From the NCBI RefSeq assembly GCF_000378305.1, contig NZ_KB899538.1, positions 496,001-560,000 on the forward strand: a stretch of 64,000 nt of DNA, given 5' to 3'. This DNA is from Thioalkalivibrio sp. ALJ12 (GTDB lineage: Bacteria; Pseudomonadota; Gammaproteobacteria; Ectothiorhodospirales; Ectothiorhodospiraceae). The notes beneath the pieces were generated by a model. It was given only the letters and a program-made list of their open reading frames with translations. It had not been told where the DNA came from and searched no databases. Both the position numbers and the translations under genes were made by a program. Shown here piece by piece: positions 53,139 to 63,471 of the stretch (position 1 is its first letter; each line of letters starts with the position of its first letter).

Positions 53139-53456
53139 ATGCACATCCACCTCGATACCCCGGACCTGATGACCCGCGTGCGCCTCGAATCCCGCTGGCG
53201 CTCGGCCGGGGCCACGGTCACCAGTGGCGATGGGGCCGAGCGCCCCGATCTGGTGGTGGTCGACCTGGCGACCCGCGACGTGGACACCGTGGCCAACTGG
53301 CGCGAACGCTGTCCCGATGCCTCCATCCTGGCCTTTGGCCCCCACGTCGAAGGCGCGATGCTGAAGGCCGCGCGCCAGGCGGGAGCCGACGCGGTCGTGG
53401 TGAGAGGCAAGGTCGCCGACCGCGTGAGCCAGCGGATCGAGGAAGCCATGTCGTAG
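53139..53456 (+). CDS. receiver-like protein of unknown function, 105 aa
   Basis: A 105-aa protein with the strand-helix pattern of a response-regulator receiver: DLVVVDLATRD fits the phospho-Asp strand, SILAFGPHVEGAM the Thr/Ser strand and GADAVVVRGKV the strand that normally ends in Lys-Pro. The Lys is replaced and the N-terminal acidic pair is not evident, so it would be a pseudo-receiver. The ATG at 53139 follows CCGGAG at a short distance. No DNA-binding or output domain is attached. Confidence 0.5.
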   Translation: MHIHLDTPDLMTRVRLESRWRSAGATVTSGDGAERPDLVVVDLATRDVDTVANWRERCPDASILAFGPHVEGAMLKAARQAGADAVVVRGKVADRVSQRIEEAMS

Positions 53457-53665
53457 CCGCCTCATGCCCCGCCAGCAGAGCAGCCAAAGGCCTGGCAGGG
53501 TACCGTGGTTCTGGACGCGCCCTTCAGGGCACGTATCCTGCAGGGGCTCCAAGCGGGATGCCGGCGCCTTCCCAGCCAGCGGACGGGCAGGTTGCCCGAG
53601 AACCTCGGCCTTGTTCCGTCCCCGATGACGGCCCGTTGCATACAACGAAACAAAGGGAGCTATTG

Positions 53666-54568
53666 ATGGGCCTGGGTGTGGGACTGGTGGTGCTGGCGGC
53701 CTTCTTCTGGGGGCTGTCCGGCGGGATTGGCGGCATCCTCATGGCCGAGGGATGGGATGCCTTTGTGGTCTCGTTCTACCGCGGGGCCATTGGTCTCTTG
53801 TTTGTGCTGGTGTGGCTGGCCTGGCGCCCGGGTGGCAGCGGGCTGGGGAGTGGCCGGATGTGGTTCTGGTCGGCCGTGGCCGGTCTGGGCGTGGCCGGTA
53901 ACTTCGCGTTCTACTTTCTCAGCATCGCGCATGGCAGTGTGGCGGTTGCCGCCACGCTGATGTACTGCGCCCCGGTGTTTGTCTACATCATCTCTTTCGC
54001 TCTGAAGCTGGAAACCCCCACCACGCTCAAGCTGGTGGCCATCGCGATGGTCATGGTCGGCATCGTCCTGCTCACCCAGATCTACGACACCGGAGCCGGC
54101 GGCGTGACGCTCATCGGTGCCGGTGCCGGCCTGCTGGCGGGCCTGTCCTACGCGATCTTCATTTTTGGCTTCAAGTACGCGGGCCAGCATGGCAGCCCGC
54201 AGGCGATCCTTACGATTGCCTTCGGCGTGCTGGTGATCCTGCTGATGCTGCCGGGCGACAACACGCAGATGGCCGCAGTCCTGACTACCACGGACTGGCC
54301 GCTGTTCGCCGCGCTGGGCGTGTTTGGAGCGGGCCTGTCGTTCGCGTTCTACATCAACGGGCTCCGGACGACCGCGCCCGCCGTGGCCTCTATCGTGGCG
54401 ATGATCGAGCCGGTCACCGCCACGCTGTTCGGGGTCGTGATCCTGCACGAAAGCCTGGCAATCGTTCAGATCATCGGGATGGCCCTCATCCTCGTCACGG
54501 TCACCGCCCTCAGCGTCTCCTCCCGCGCGACCCCGCCCGCGCCCGAACGGGACCGCGTCTCGGAGTGA
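53666..54568 (+). CDS. DMT-superfamily (EamA) transporter
   Basis: A 300-aa membrane protein with ten hydrophobic helices arranged as two EamA repeats, the second starting near residue 150 (GAGAGLLAGLSYAIFIFGFK). Members export or import amino acids and other small metabolites. The ATG at 53666 follows AAAGGGAG. It lies before gdhA with 175 bases between, so shared transcription is uncertain. Confidence 0.85.
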   Translation: MGLGVGLVVLAAFFWGLSGGIGGILMAEGWDAFVVSFYRGAIGLLFVLVWLAWRPGGSGLGSGRMWFWSAVAGLGVAGNFAFYFLSIAHGSVAVAATLMYCAPVFVYIISFALKLETPTTLKLVAIAMVMVGIVLLTQIYDTGAGGVTLIGAGAGLLAGLSYAIFIFGFKYAGQHGSPQAILTIAFGVLVILLMLPGDNTQMAAVLTTTDWPLFAALGVFGAGLSFAFYINGLRTTAPAVASIVAMIEPVTATLFGVVILHESLAIVQIIGMALILVTVTALSVSSRATPPAPERDRVSE

Positions 54569-54725
54569 GTCCGCTTCCGCGCCCCACGGGCGCCTCCAGG
54601 GTTCCCGCAGACGCCCATCGGCCCGAGAGTCGGTCAAGCGGGTGGCGCGACAGCCGCGCAGCCCCGGCATGGGGCGGTCGGGATTGTTTTCCTGCTGCTC
54701 CGCGCCTAAATTCGTGTGAATCTGA

Positions 54726-56093
<1,368 letters not shown>

Positions 56094-56332
56094 GCCAGGG
56101 AATGCCAGTACCGCCCGGGGCTTCACGCCGCGGAGTCCTGTTGCGGTCGTGAGGGGTGCGCCGAGCCGTCCGAGCGGGCACGCGCGATTAATTCAGTGTC
56201 TCCCCCGGGTCCGTCCTCGGTCGAATGGCTGTGGCCTTCTCAATCGACCTCGTCGTTCGGAGCCCATTCCTCCGCTTCGCCCGCATGATGAAATTATTCG
56301 CCTGGCCAGTGCCCTAAGCCTTAGCTATACAA

Positions 56333-56344
56333 GAGTAATTACTC
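56333..56344. promoter_or_regulatory. perfect palindrome upstream of the CBS gene
   Basis: GAGTAATTACTC, a perfect 12-bp palindrome in a locally AT-rich stretch 19 bases before the ATG at 56364. It could be an operator overlapping the transcription start of the CBS gene. The 270-bp gap between gdhA and this gene holds no other clear signal. Confidence 0.35.
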
Positions 56345-56363
56345 ATACAGCGAGGTCAGGGCC

Positions 56364-56780
56364 ATGGACATCAAATCAGCCATGCACCGCGGAGTGGAGT
56401 GGTGCGCTCCGGACACGTCCATCATCGAAATCGCAAAGCTCCTGCGCGAGAAGGATATTGGCGCAGTCCCGATTGGCGAGAACGATCGCCTGATCGGCAT
56501 GCTGACCGATCGCGACATCGTCTGCCGTGGCATCGCCGAGGGCAAAGAGATGGCGTCCCTAACGGCGCGTGATGTCATGACAGCGGGGGTCATCTACTGC
56601 TTCGAGGACGATGACCTCGAACACGCCGTACACCTTATGGAAGAGCGCCAGATCCGCCGTCTGCCGGTTATGAACAAGGACAAGCGGATGGTGGGCATGC
56701 TGTCCCTCGGAGACATTTCCCACTCGGCCACCCACGAGCTTTGCGGCGAGTTTGCGGCTGCGGTTTCCGCACACCATTAG
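56364..56780 (+). CDS. two-CBS-domain protein, 138 aa
   Basis: A compact stand-alone CBS pair: CBS1 at about 5-65 (CAPDTSIIEIAKLLREKDIGAV then IGMLTDRDI) and CBS2 at about 70-130 (VIYCFEDDDLEHAVHLMEERQIRRLPV then VGMLSLGDI). Such proteins commonly bind AMP/ATP or NAD and respond to energy or redox state. The start ATG at 56364 follows GCGAGG. No partner enzyme is evident in the neighbourhood. Confidence 0.85.
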   Translation: MDIKSAMHRGVEWCAPDTSIIEIAKLLREKDIGAVPIGENDRLIGMLTDRDIVCRGIAEGKEMASLTARDVMTAGVIYCFEDDDLEHAVHLMEERQIRRLPVMNKDKRMVGMLSLGDISHSATHELCGEFAAAVSAHH

Positions 56781-57138
56781 GGAAACCTGGGGTGCCAACC
56801 CCACAAGCCATTGCCAGCAGGCGCCCGGCCGCCCGTTGTTGACGAAAACGGGCGCGCCCGATGCTGCGGTTCCGTTGTGCTGGCGGATCCTCTTGGGCTA
56901 CCGCCTGCCAGGCCCGTGAGCCCGGGTCCGGCCTCTCGTTCGCAGGGCATCGTGGAGCCCCATTGCAACGCCGAAACCGCGCCTCCAAGCGCCTGAACGT
57001 CGTCGTGGCTGTGCATTCTCGTCCCCGTTCAGCCGGTTGCCGAACTCCAACCCCGGTTCGTCCGGTTAGCGGTTCCTGCGACACTGGAGCAAAAGGCCCC
57101 GAAGGCCATGTCGGGGCCATTCGCGAGGGGGTTCGCTG
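56780..57138. repeat. gene-free region with partial repeat and hairpins
   Basis: About 358 bp without a gene. At 56780-56816 it carries sequence resembling the arms of the nested insert in element A (GGGGTGCCAACCCC against GGGGTACCAACCCC, with flanks also similar). Two further hairpins are seen: an 8-bp stem CGCCCGTT/AACGGGCG at 56830-56854 and an 8-bp stem GGCCCCGA/TCGGGGCC at 57095-57118, the latter 20 bases before the next start codon. No second terminal arm is recognisable, so the repeat copy looks partial. Confidence 0.45.
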
Positions 57139-58149
57139 GTGACGCCACTGTTCCACCCCCATCTGGTCAACGGACCCTGCGGCGACCCGGCGCTCTATAT
57201 CGACTGCCTGTTCCAGCGCCGCGCGCTGTTGTTCGACCTTGGCGAGATGAGTCGCCTGCCTCCGCGCCGGGTCCTGCGCCTGTCGGACGTGTTCGTCTCG
57301 CATGCCCATATGGACCATTTCATCGGCTTCGACACCCTGTTACGGCTGCTACTGGGCCGCGATGCGCACCTGCGGCTGTACGGACCGCCGGGTCTGATCG
57401 AACGTGCCGGCCACCACCTGCAGGGTTACACCTGGAATCTGCTGCACCACTACGCGACCGAACTGGTGTTCGAGGTAACCGAGTTCGGCGCCGATGGTCG
57501 CCATGCCCGCGCACGGTTTCGTTCCGGCGACAGCTTTCGCCGCGAGGACGCCACTCCGCCGGCACCCGACGATGGCGTACTGCTCGACGAACCCGGCTTC
57601 CGCATCCGTGCGGTGCACCTGGATCACGGCATCCCCTGTCTCGGTTTTGTGCTGGAGGAGAAGACCCACATCAACGTCTGGCGCAACCGACTCGAGGCCC
57701 TCGGCCTGCCGACCGGTCCGTGGCTCGCGCACCTGAAGCGCCTGGTGCGGGAGCAGGCGGCGGACGACACCCTGGTGGAGGTCGCCTGGCACGACCGCCA
57801 CGGCGAGCACCGGCGCGAACTCCCGCTCGGGCGCCTGCGCCGGGAGGTACTGCAAGAGACTCGCGGGCAGAAGATCGTCTACGTGACCGATGTCGCCTTC
57901 CACGAGGCCAACCGCCGCGCCATTGTGGAACTGGCCCGGGACGCGGACCTGTTCTACATCGAGGCCCCGTTCCTCCACGCCGCGGGACAGCGTGCCGCCA
58001 CCACGGCCCATCTGACCGCGCGTCAGGCGGGTCAGCTGGCCCGCGAGGCCGGTGCGCGGCGGGTCATCCCGTTCCACTTCTCCCCTCGCCACAGCGGCGA
58101 TGAATCCCTGCTGGAGGCCGAAATCCTCGCCGCGTTCGAGGGACGCTGA
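57139..58149 (+). CDS. RNase Z-like metallo-beta-lactamase-fold protein
   Basis: A 336-aa MBL-fold protein. The metal motif SHAHMDHFIGFD gives H55, H57, D59 and H60 in the HxHxDH pattern. Further ligands are likely in HLDHGIPCLGF, DVAFHEANRR and IPFHFSPRHSGDE, whose order matches RNase Z-type proteins, which trim the 3' ends of tRNA precursors. The usual arylsulfatase or AtsA-like members share this pattern, so tRNA processing is probable but not certain. It starts with GTG at 57139, with a GAGGGGG ribosome site. Confidence 0.75.
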   Translation: MTPLFHPHLVNGPCGDPALYIDCLFQRRALLFDLGEMSRLPPRRVLRLSDVFVSHAHMDHFIGFDTLLRLLLGRDAHLRLYGPPGLIERAGHHLQGYTWNLLHHYATELVFEVTEFGADGRHARARFRSGDSFRREDATPPAPDDGVLLDEPGFRIRAVHLDHGIPCLGFVLEEKTHINVWRNRLEALGLPTGPWLAHLKRLVREQAADDTLVEVAWHDRHGEHRRELPLGRLRREVLQETRGQKIVYVTDVAFHEANRRAIVELARDADLFYIEAPFLHAAGQRAATTAHLTARQAGQLAREAGARRVIPFHFSPRHSGDESLLEAEILAAFEGR

Positions 58150-58269
58150 CAGCGCCCCGGGCTCCAGACTGTCGCCGGCAGGTCACCTTGACCCGCCATT
58201 TGGCCACCATAGCCGGCCCTCCAAGGTCCTGAGCGGTCTCCATATCGCGTCTTTCGCCAGCACGTTCAA

Positions 58270-58788
58270 TCAGTTCGAGTGCTGTGACCCTGCTCTGTTG
58301 GTGCACGGAGGTTGCCCGTGCATGGCCGCCGCGAGGTCGTCGGTGATTCGGGAGACGGCTGAGGCAATGGACTCGCGGACCTCGTGCGAGAGATCGGCGG
58401 CGTCCTTGAGGTACGTCGGTTCGATGCCGTGGACGATGAGGGTGTCCGGCAGCTCGCCCAGGGAGCGGGCCAATTCGACGGCCTCGGCGAGGCCGATGCC
58501 GTGGGAGGAGTAGCGGGCGCCGCGCGGCAGCGGCTCGCGGGCGTCCAGGCGGTGGAGTGTGCCGGGGGCGGCGCCGGTGACGATGGCGTCCACGAGGATC
58601 ACCGGATCATGGCCCTGCCACAGCTCCATCAGTTCGGCGGGTTCGCCGTGGCTTTTCGCGGTGGCGAGGCCCGGGGTGTCGACCAGCGCGTCCACCACCG
58701 CGTGGCCGATGCCGTCGTCGCCGCGCCAGGGGTTGCCGATGCCGATGACCAGCGGCCCCTTGTGCGCGCGATCCATGCCCCCGCTCAC
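58270..58788 (-). CDS. hydrogenase maturation protease
   Basis: Endopeptidase of the HycI/HoxW class (172 aa) that removes the C-terminal tail of the hydrogenase large subunit once nickel is in place. The family start [15 protein letters not shown] includes the nickel-sensing Asp, and [11 protein letters not shown] and the SSHGIGL segment follow. The GTG at 58788 overlaps the hydA stop as GTGA, matching the coupling style of this cluster; an ATG at 58776 is an alternative. Last gene of the hyd operon. Confidence 0.9.
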   Translation of the reverse strand: MSGGMDRAHKGPLVIGIGNPWRGDDGIGHAVVDALVDTPGLATAKSHGEPAELMELWQGHDPVILVDAIVTGAAPGTLHRLDAREPLPRGARYSSHGIGLAEAVELARSLGELPDTLIVHGIEPTYLKDAADLSHEVRESIASAVSRITDDLAAAMHGQPPCTNRAGSQHSN

Positions 58789-60083
58789 TGGCGCTCGACG
58801 GTGAGGTCGAGGAAGTGGGTGGCGCAGGAGATGCAGGGGTCGTAGTTGCGGATGGCGACCTCGCAGTGGTGGCGCAGTTCGTCGTCCGGCAGGTGGAGGT
58901 GGGTCTGCACCAGTTCGCGCAGGTCGGCCTCGATGGTGGGCTGGTTGACCGAGGTGGGCGGGACGATCTTGGCGTCGGTGATGAGGCCGGCTTCGTCGAT
59001 GCTGTAGCGGTGGTAGCAGATGCCGCGCGGGGCCTCGGTGGCGGCGAAGCCGGTGCCGGCACGCGGGGTGACCGGCAGCGCGGGTTCGGCCGGCGCGGCC
59101 CGGTAGCCGTCGACCAGGCGCAGGGCCTCCTCGAAGGCGAGCACGATCTCGATCATGCGCACCTGGATGCTGCGGAACGGGTTGCGGCAGGCCGCGCCCA
59201 GCCCGGCGCGTTCGGCCAGTTCGGCGGCGCGCGGGGTGAGGCGCTCGCGGTTCAGCGCGAAGCGCGCCAGCGGACCCATGAACACCGGTTCGCCGCTGTC
59301 GGAGCGGTGGCTGTGCAGGGCGTTGGAGTGGGCGACGTGTTCCTCGGTGAAGACGTCGTCGTAGTCGCGGATGGCGGCGTCCAGACCGCTGCCGGAGCCG
59401 AGCCGGCCGTGGGTGATCGGGTATTCGTCCGGGTGCACCAGCGACACGAACTCGTAGTCGCGCTCCAGGTTCGGGTAGTCGAGGGTGGCGAGGAATTCGG
59501 CGACCTCGCCGGCAGCCTCCAGGCCCCAGGCGAGTTCGTCGCGCAGGCCGCGTACCTCGTCCGGGGTCGGGGTGCGGTAAAAGCCGCCCACCCGCAGGTT
59601 GACCGGGTGGATCTCGCGCCCGCCCAAAAGGCGCAGGATGGAGTTGCCGATCTTCTTGATGCGCAGGCCGTTGCGCACCATGTCGGGGTGGTCCTTCGCG
59701 GCGGTGACCGCGTCGGGATAGCCAAGGAAGTCCGGCAGGTGGAGCATGAACACATGCAGGGCGTGGCTCTCGATCCATTCGCCGCAGTAGGCCAGCCGGC
59801 GCAGGTCCTGCAGCACGCCGTCCACGGTCACGCCGCAGACGTCCTCCATCGCCAGCGAGGCGCCCAGCTGGTAGGCGATCGGGCAGATGCCGCAGATGCG
59901 CGCGGTGATGTCCGGGGCCTCGCGGAAGTCGCGCCCGCGCAGGAAGCCCTCGAAGAAGCGCGGGGCCTCGAAGATCGACAGCTTCACCTCCTCCACGCGG
60001 TCGCCCTCGGTGCGCACGTACATCGCGCCCTCGCCCTCCACGCGGGCGAGGTAGTCGACTTCGATGGTGCGGGTCTCGCTCAT
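58785..60083 (-). CDS. hydA: [NiFe] hydrogenase large subunit, group 3b-like
   Basis: Catalytic alpha subunit, 432 aa. Nickel-iron ligands come from the L1 motif RICGIC (C64, C67) and the L2 motif DPCISCATH (C417, C420, H423). The nine residues after H423 are the tail removed by the protease encoded next. Short length, ICGICP and the accompanying flavin/NAD and HydB-type subunits indicate a cytoplasmic bidirectional NAD(P)-linked (sulfhydrogenase-type) enzyme. Its ATG overlaps the small-subunit stop by four bases. Confidence 0.93.
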   Translation of the reverse strand: MSETRTIEVDYLARVEGEGAMYVRTEGDRVEEVKLSIFEAPRFFEGFLRGRDFREAPDITARICGICPIAYQLGASLAMEDVCGVTVDGVLQDLRRLAYCGEWIESHALHVFMLHLPDFLGYPDAVTAAKDHPDMVRNGLRIKKIGNSILRLLGGREIHPVNLRVGGFYRTPTPDEVRGLRDELAWGLEAAGEVAEFLATLDYPNLERDYEFVSLVHPDEYPITHGRLGSGSGLDAAIRDYDDVFTEEHVAHSNALHSHRSDSGEPVFMGPLARFALNRERLTPRAAELAERAGLGAACRNPFRSIQVRMIEIVLAFEEALRLVDGYRAAPAEPALPVTPRAGTGFAATEAPRGICYHRYSIDEAGLITDAKIVPPTSVNQPTIEADLRELVQTHLHLPDDELRHHCEVAIRNYDPCISCATHFLDLTVERQ

Positions 60084-60868
60084 GGTCCGTTTCCTGATTC
60101 TTCGCGCTCGCTCTCCTCGCGGAAGGCGTCGGCGCCGGCATTGAAGGTGCGGTAGAAGCGCACGCGGGTGGCGCGCTCCATGCCGAGGGCCTCCAGCTGC
60201 CCGGACAGGCCGGGCGCGTTGGGCGTCTCCTTGGGGCCGAAGCAGCCGTAGCAGCCGCGGTGACAGCCGGGGCACAGCGCGCCGCAACCGGCGTGGGTGA
60301 CCGGGCCGAGGCACGGCGTGCCGTGGGCGACCATCACGCAGACCTGCCCCGCCCGCTTGCACTCCTCGCAGACGCTGGCGCTGGAGACCTGCGGGCGACG
60401 GCCGTAGAGGAACGCGCTGATGACCTCCAGCAGCTGGTACTTGTCGATCGGGCAGCCGCGTAGTTCGAAGTCCACCGGCACGTGCTGGCTGATCGCATCC
60501 GAGGTGGCCAGGGTCTCGATGTATTCCGGGTGGGCGTAGACCTGGCGGGTAAATTCCTCGACGTCCGCGAAATTGCGCAGGGCCTGGATGCCGCCGGTGG
60601 TGGCGCAGGCGCCGATGGTCACCAGGAACTTCGAGGCCCGGCGGATCTCGCGGATCTCCTTGGCCGCCTCCGGCGTGGTGATCGAGCCCTCCACCAGCGT
60701 CAGGTCCCAGGGCCCGTCGATGCGAGTGCGCGTGGCCTCGGGAAAGTGTGCGAGCTGAATCCGGTCGGTCACCGCCAGCAGCTCGTCCTCGCAGTCGAGC
60801 AGCGAGAGTTGGCAGCCATCGCAGGAGGCGAACTTGAACACCGCCAGGGTGGGTTGTTCCCGTCTCAT
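60080..60868 (-). CDS. hydD: [NiFe] hydrogenase small subunit
   Basis: Delta subunit of 262 aa carrying the iron-sulfur relay. The proximal cluster uses CDGC (C16, C19) with GACATTGG and RGCPI. Further cysteines in [29 protein letters not shown] and CYGCFGP hold the medial and distal clusters. No Tat signal, so it is cytoplasmic. The start at 60868 overlaps the hydG stop (ATGA). Confidence 0.93.
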   Translation of the reverse strand: MRREQPTLAVFKFASCDGCQLSLLDCEDELLAVTDRIQLAHFPEATRTRIDGPWDLTLVEGSITTPEAAKEIREIRRASKFLVTIGACATTGGIQALRNFADVEEFTRQVYAHPEYIETLATSDAISQHVPVDFELRGCPIDKYQLLEVISAFLYGRRPQVSSASVCEECKRAGQVCVMVAHGTPCLGPVTHAGCGALCPGCHRGCYGCFGPKETPNAPGLSGQLEALGMERATRVRFYRTFNAGADAFREESEREESGNGP

Positions 60869-61740
60869 AGCTCGCGTATCCGGAAGGCCGGCTCCATCAC
60901 CGGGTAGGGAAACACGGGTCCGTCGCGGCAGACGAACTGCGACCCGATCTGGCAGTGCCCGCAAAAGCCCACCGCACAGCGCATGTTGCGCTCCATGGAG
61001 ACGTAGATGTCCTCCGGCTTCAGGCCGCGGCGCTCCAGCGAGGCGGCGGCGAAGCGCATCATCACCTCCGGGCCGCAGACCATCGCGACCGTGTTTCGTC
61101 GGTCGAAGCCGCCGCGGTCGATCAGCTGCGTGACCACGCCGACATCGCCACGCCAGGCCGCGGTGGCGCGATCCACCGTCACGCGCAGGTCGAAGTCGCC
61201 GCGCGCGGCCCAGGCATCCAGCTCGTCGCGGAAGATCATGTCCCCCGGGGCACGCGCGCCGTAGCAGACCACCACCCGGCCGAAGTCCGCGCGCCGTTCG
61301 AGCGCCGCATGGATCACCGGCCGCAGCGGGGCCAGACCGATGCCGCCGGCAACCAGCACCAGGTCGCGGCCTCGGGCCTGCTCCACCGGCCACGCGGTAC
61401 CGAACGGGCCGCGCAGGCCGACCACCGCGCCAGGCCCCAGATCCTGCATCGTGCGGGTCACGCTACCCACCGCGCGGGTGGTGTGCACGATGCCGCCGTC
61501 CGCGGTGATCGCGGACACCGAGATCGGCACCTCGCCCACGCCGAACAGGTAGAGCATGTTGAACTGCCCGGGGGTCGGCAGCGGCCCCGGCTCCACCCCC
61601 GGTTCGGGGTACAGCGTCCAGCTGAACACCTCGTTGCTGGCGACATCCGGCCGCACCGAACGGATGCGCCAGGGCTGCGGCGCCATCGCCTGTTCCGGCA
61701 GGGCGCTGTCGGTGCGGGGCTGCAGGGTCTCAGGTGCCAT
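60865..61740 (-). CDS. hydG: hydrogenase FAD/NAD(P)-binding subunit
   Basis: Gamma subunit of 291 aa related to ferredoxin-NADP reductase and dihydroorotate dehydrogenase electron-transfer subunits. The FAD-binding segment is near 55-110, and the NAD(P) site includes [16 protein letters not shown]. The C-terminal cysteines [12 protein letters not shown]...FVC form a [2Fe-2S] site. It would pass electrons between the hydrogenase and NAD(P). ATG 61740 has a GGAGGG ribosome site and overlaps the preceding cNMP-binding gene by 11 bases. Confidence 0.92.
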   Translation of the reverse strand: MAPETLQPRTDSALPEQAMAPQPWRIRSVRPDVASNEVFSWTLYPEPGVEPGPLPTPGQFNMLYLFGVGEVPISVSAITADGGIVHTTRAVGSVTRTMQDLGPGAVVGLRGPFGTAWPVEQARGRDLVLVAGGIGLAPLRPVIHAALERRADFGRVVVCYGARAPGDMIFRDELDAWAARGDFDLRVTVDRATAAWRGDVGVVTQLIDRGGFDRRNTVAMVCGPEVMMRFAAASLERRGLKPEDIYVSMERNMRCAVGFCGHCQIGSQFVCRDGPVFPYPVMEPAFRIREL

Positions 61741-62203
61741 GCCCGGGCCCTCCGTGGCTGTAGATGTCCAGCGCCTGCAATCGCGCGGCCTGCAGCCGCT
61801 GCACGATCAGCGCGGAGAAGTGTTTCATCAGCATGTAGCCGAAGGCCGGATCGGCCTCCATGTGTTCGCGCAGCACGCCGGCATCAAAGCGCAGGGTATG
61901 CAGCTCGGTCAGGGCGCGGGCGTCGTAACTGGCACGATACGGCGGCAGCAGCCACGACCAGCCGAGGATGTCCCCGGGCCCCAGGGTCTGAAAGGTCACG
62001 CAGCCTTCGCGCAGCGGGCTCTCCAGCGCGACCTGGCCCTCGCGGATCAGCCAGAAGGTCTCCGTCGGCTCGTGGTCGCGCATCAGCCGCGTGTCCGCCG
62101 GGTAGCTGAGCTTCGCGGCGCAGGCCGCCAGCAGGCGCAGATGCATCGGGTCGAAGTCCTCGAAGAACGGCTGCTGTTCGAGGATGGCCAGCAGTTCCTT
62201 CAT
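61730..62203 (-). CDS. cyclic-nucleotide-binding-domain protein in the hydrogenase operon
   Basis: A 157-aa protein consisting almost entirely of one Crp-type cyclic-nucleotide-binding fold ([29 protein letters not shown] to [21 protein letters not shown]). The segment after the fold ends without a DNA-binding helix-turn-helix, so it is not a normal Crp/Fnr regulator. The ATG overlaps the hydB stop by four bases and its end overlaps hydG, placing it as an integral operon member. It may be an accessory or regulatory subunit of the hydrogenase. Confidence 0.85.
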   Translation of the reverse strand: MKELLAILEQQPFFEDFDPMHLRLLAACAAKLSYPADTRLMRDHEPTETFWLIREGQVALESPLREGCVTFQTLGPGDILGWSWLLPPYRASYDARALTELHTLRFDAGVLREHMEADPAFGYMLMKHFSALIVQRLQAARLQALDIYSHGGPGHGT

Positions 62204-63312
62204 GGCGAGTCCCCCGCATCACGGCGCACCGCGGTCACCTCCTCGGTGATGTCGATCCCCACCGGGCACCAGGTGATGCAGCGTCCGCAGCCGACGCAGC
62301 CGGAAGTGCCGAACTGGTCGTGCCAGGTGGCCAGCTTGTGGGTGATCCACTGGCGGTAGCGCGCGGCCACCGAGTCGCGGTGCGGCCCGCCGACCAGGTG
62401 CGAGTGCTCCTGGTTGAAACAGGAATCCCAGCGCCGCACGCGCTCGGTGCGCTGGCCCTCCAGATCGGGCACCTCCTCGACCTGCGAGCAGAAGCAGGTG
62501 GGGCAGACCAGCGTACAGTTGGAGCAGGACAGGCAGCGCTCGGCCGTCTCCTCCCAGCGCGGGTGCTCGAAGGCTCGGTTCAGCACCTCGCGCGCGTCGC
62601 CGGGCATCTGCCGGCCCATCTTGTCTGGGGCCTCGGCCCAGACGCGTTCGGCCGCCGCCTGTTCGGCAGCGCTGGCGGGGCGCGGTTCCAGCCGCTCGAA
62701 CATCGCGCGTCCCGCCTCGCTCCCGGCCTCGACGACCAGGAAGTGCGTGGCGCCGTCGATCACCTCGGTCAGGGCCAGGTCGAAGCCCTCCCGCGCGCGC
62801 GGCCCGGTGTCCATCGAGGCGCAGAAGCAAGTGCCGCCGGGTTCCGCGCAGTGGGCCGCGACCATGAACACATCCTGGCGCCGCGCCGCATAGCCGCGAT
62901 CCTGCACCGCCTGGCCGAGGAATACCCGGTCCTGCACCTCGATCGCCGCCAGCTCGCAGGCGCGCATGCCGATGAACGCGCGCGGCGGAACGTCGGATTT
63001 GCCCGGCTCGGTCACGAAGCTGCCGTCCGGCTGGCGGGTCAGCCGGAACAGGGTCTCCTCGGGCGGGAACAGGTACTTCTTCCAGGAGTGCGGCCCGACC
63101 ACATAGCCGAACAGGGCCGCGTCGTCACGCGCGCGCAGGCGGTAGTGGCCGGGGGCGTGCTCGTCGGTCCAGCCCGCCGGCAGGTCGTCGAGACCGTGCA
63201 CGCGATCGTAGACGATCGCCCCGTCGCGCCGCGTCGGACCCACCACCTCGTAGCCGTCGCCGGCCAGCAGGCGGATCAGCGTATCCACGACTTGTGGTGC
63301 GATCACGTGCAT
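62200..63312 (-). CDS. hydB: hydrogenase iron-sulfur subunit HydB-like
   Basis: Beta subunit of 370 aa, homologous in layout to the sulfhydrogenase beta / anaerobic sulfite reductase A family. It has a long N-terminal domain with scattered Cys ([19 protein letters not shown]) and two C-terminal [4Fe-4S] motifs, [14 protein letters not shown] and [14 protein letters not shown]. It would relay electrons to an external acceptor. First gene of the operon, starting at 63312. Confidence 0.9.
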   Translation of the reverse strand: MHVIAPQVVDTLIRLLAGDGYEVVGPTRRDGAIVYDRVHGLDDLPAGWTDEHAPGHYRLRARDDAALFGYVVGPHSWKKYLFPPEETLFRLTRQPDGSFVTEPGKSDVPPRAFIGMRACELAAIEVQDRVFLGQAVQDRGYAARRQDVFMVAAHCAEPGGTCFCASMDTGPRAREGFDLALTEVIDGATHFLVVEAGSEAGRAMFERLEPRPASAAEQAAAERVWAEAPDKMGRQMPGDAREVLNRAFEHPRWEETAERCLSCSNCTLVCPTCFCSQVEEVPDLEGQRTERVRRWDSCFNQEHSHLVGGPHRDSVAARYRQWITHKLATWHDQFGTSGCVGCGRCITWCPVGIDITEEVTAVRRDAGDSP

Positions 63313-63377
63313 GGGTCATCCTCGAACGCTCGCCGCAACCTGCATCGACCTTCGTTCGATGGGCGACCGTGGCTGAA

Positions 63378-63409
63378 ATTATAGTGCGCCAACCCTGGAT
63401 CGTGATCCA
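63378..63409 (-). promoter_or_regulatory. candidate hyd operon promoter and operator
   Basis: On the minus strand a perfect TATAAT occupies 63383-63378, 66 bases before the hydB start. Just upstream, at 63396-63409, is the 6-2-6 inverted repeat TGGATC-GT-GATCCA, where a -35 box would be and where no good TTGACA match exists. A regulator could bind here to replace or block the -35 contact. Confidence 0.4.
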
Positions 63410-63471
63410 TCCCGAAGGGGCCCCTTCCCGGTTATGCTGGGACGGAATCCAGACAACACCCGGGAGAACCG

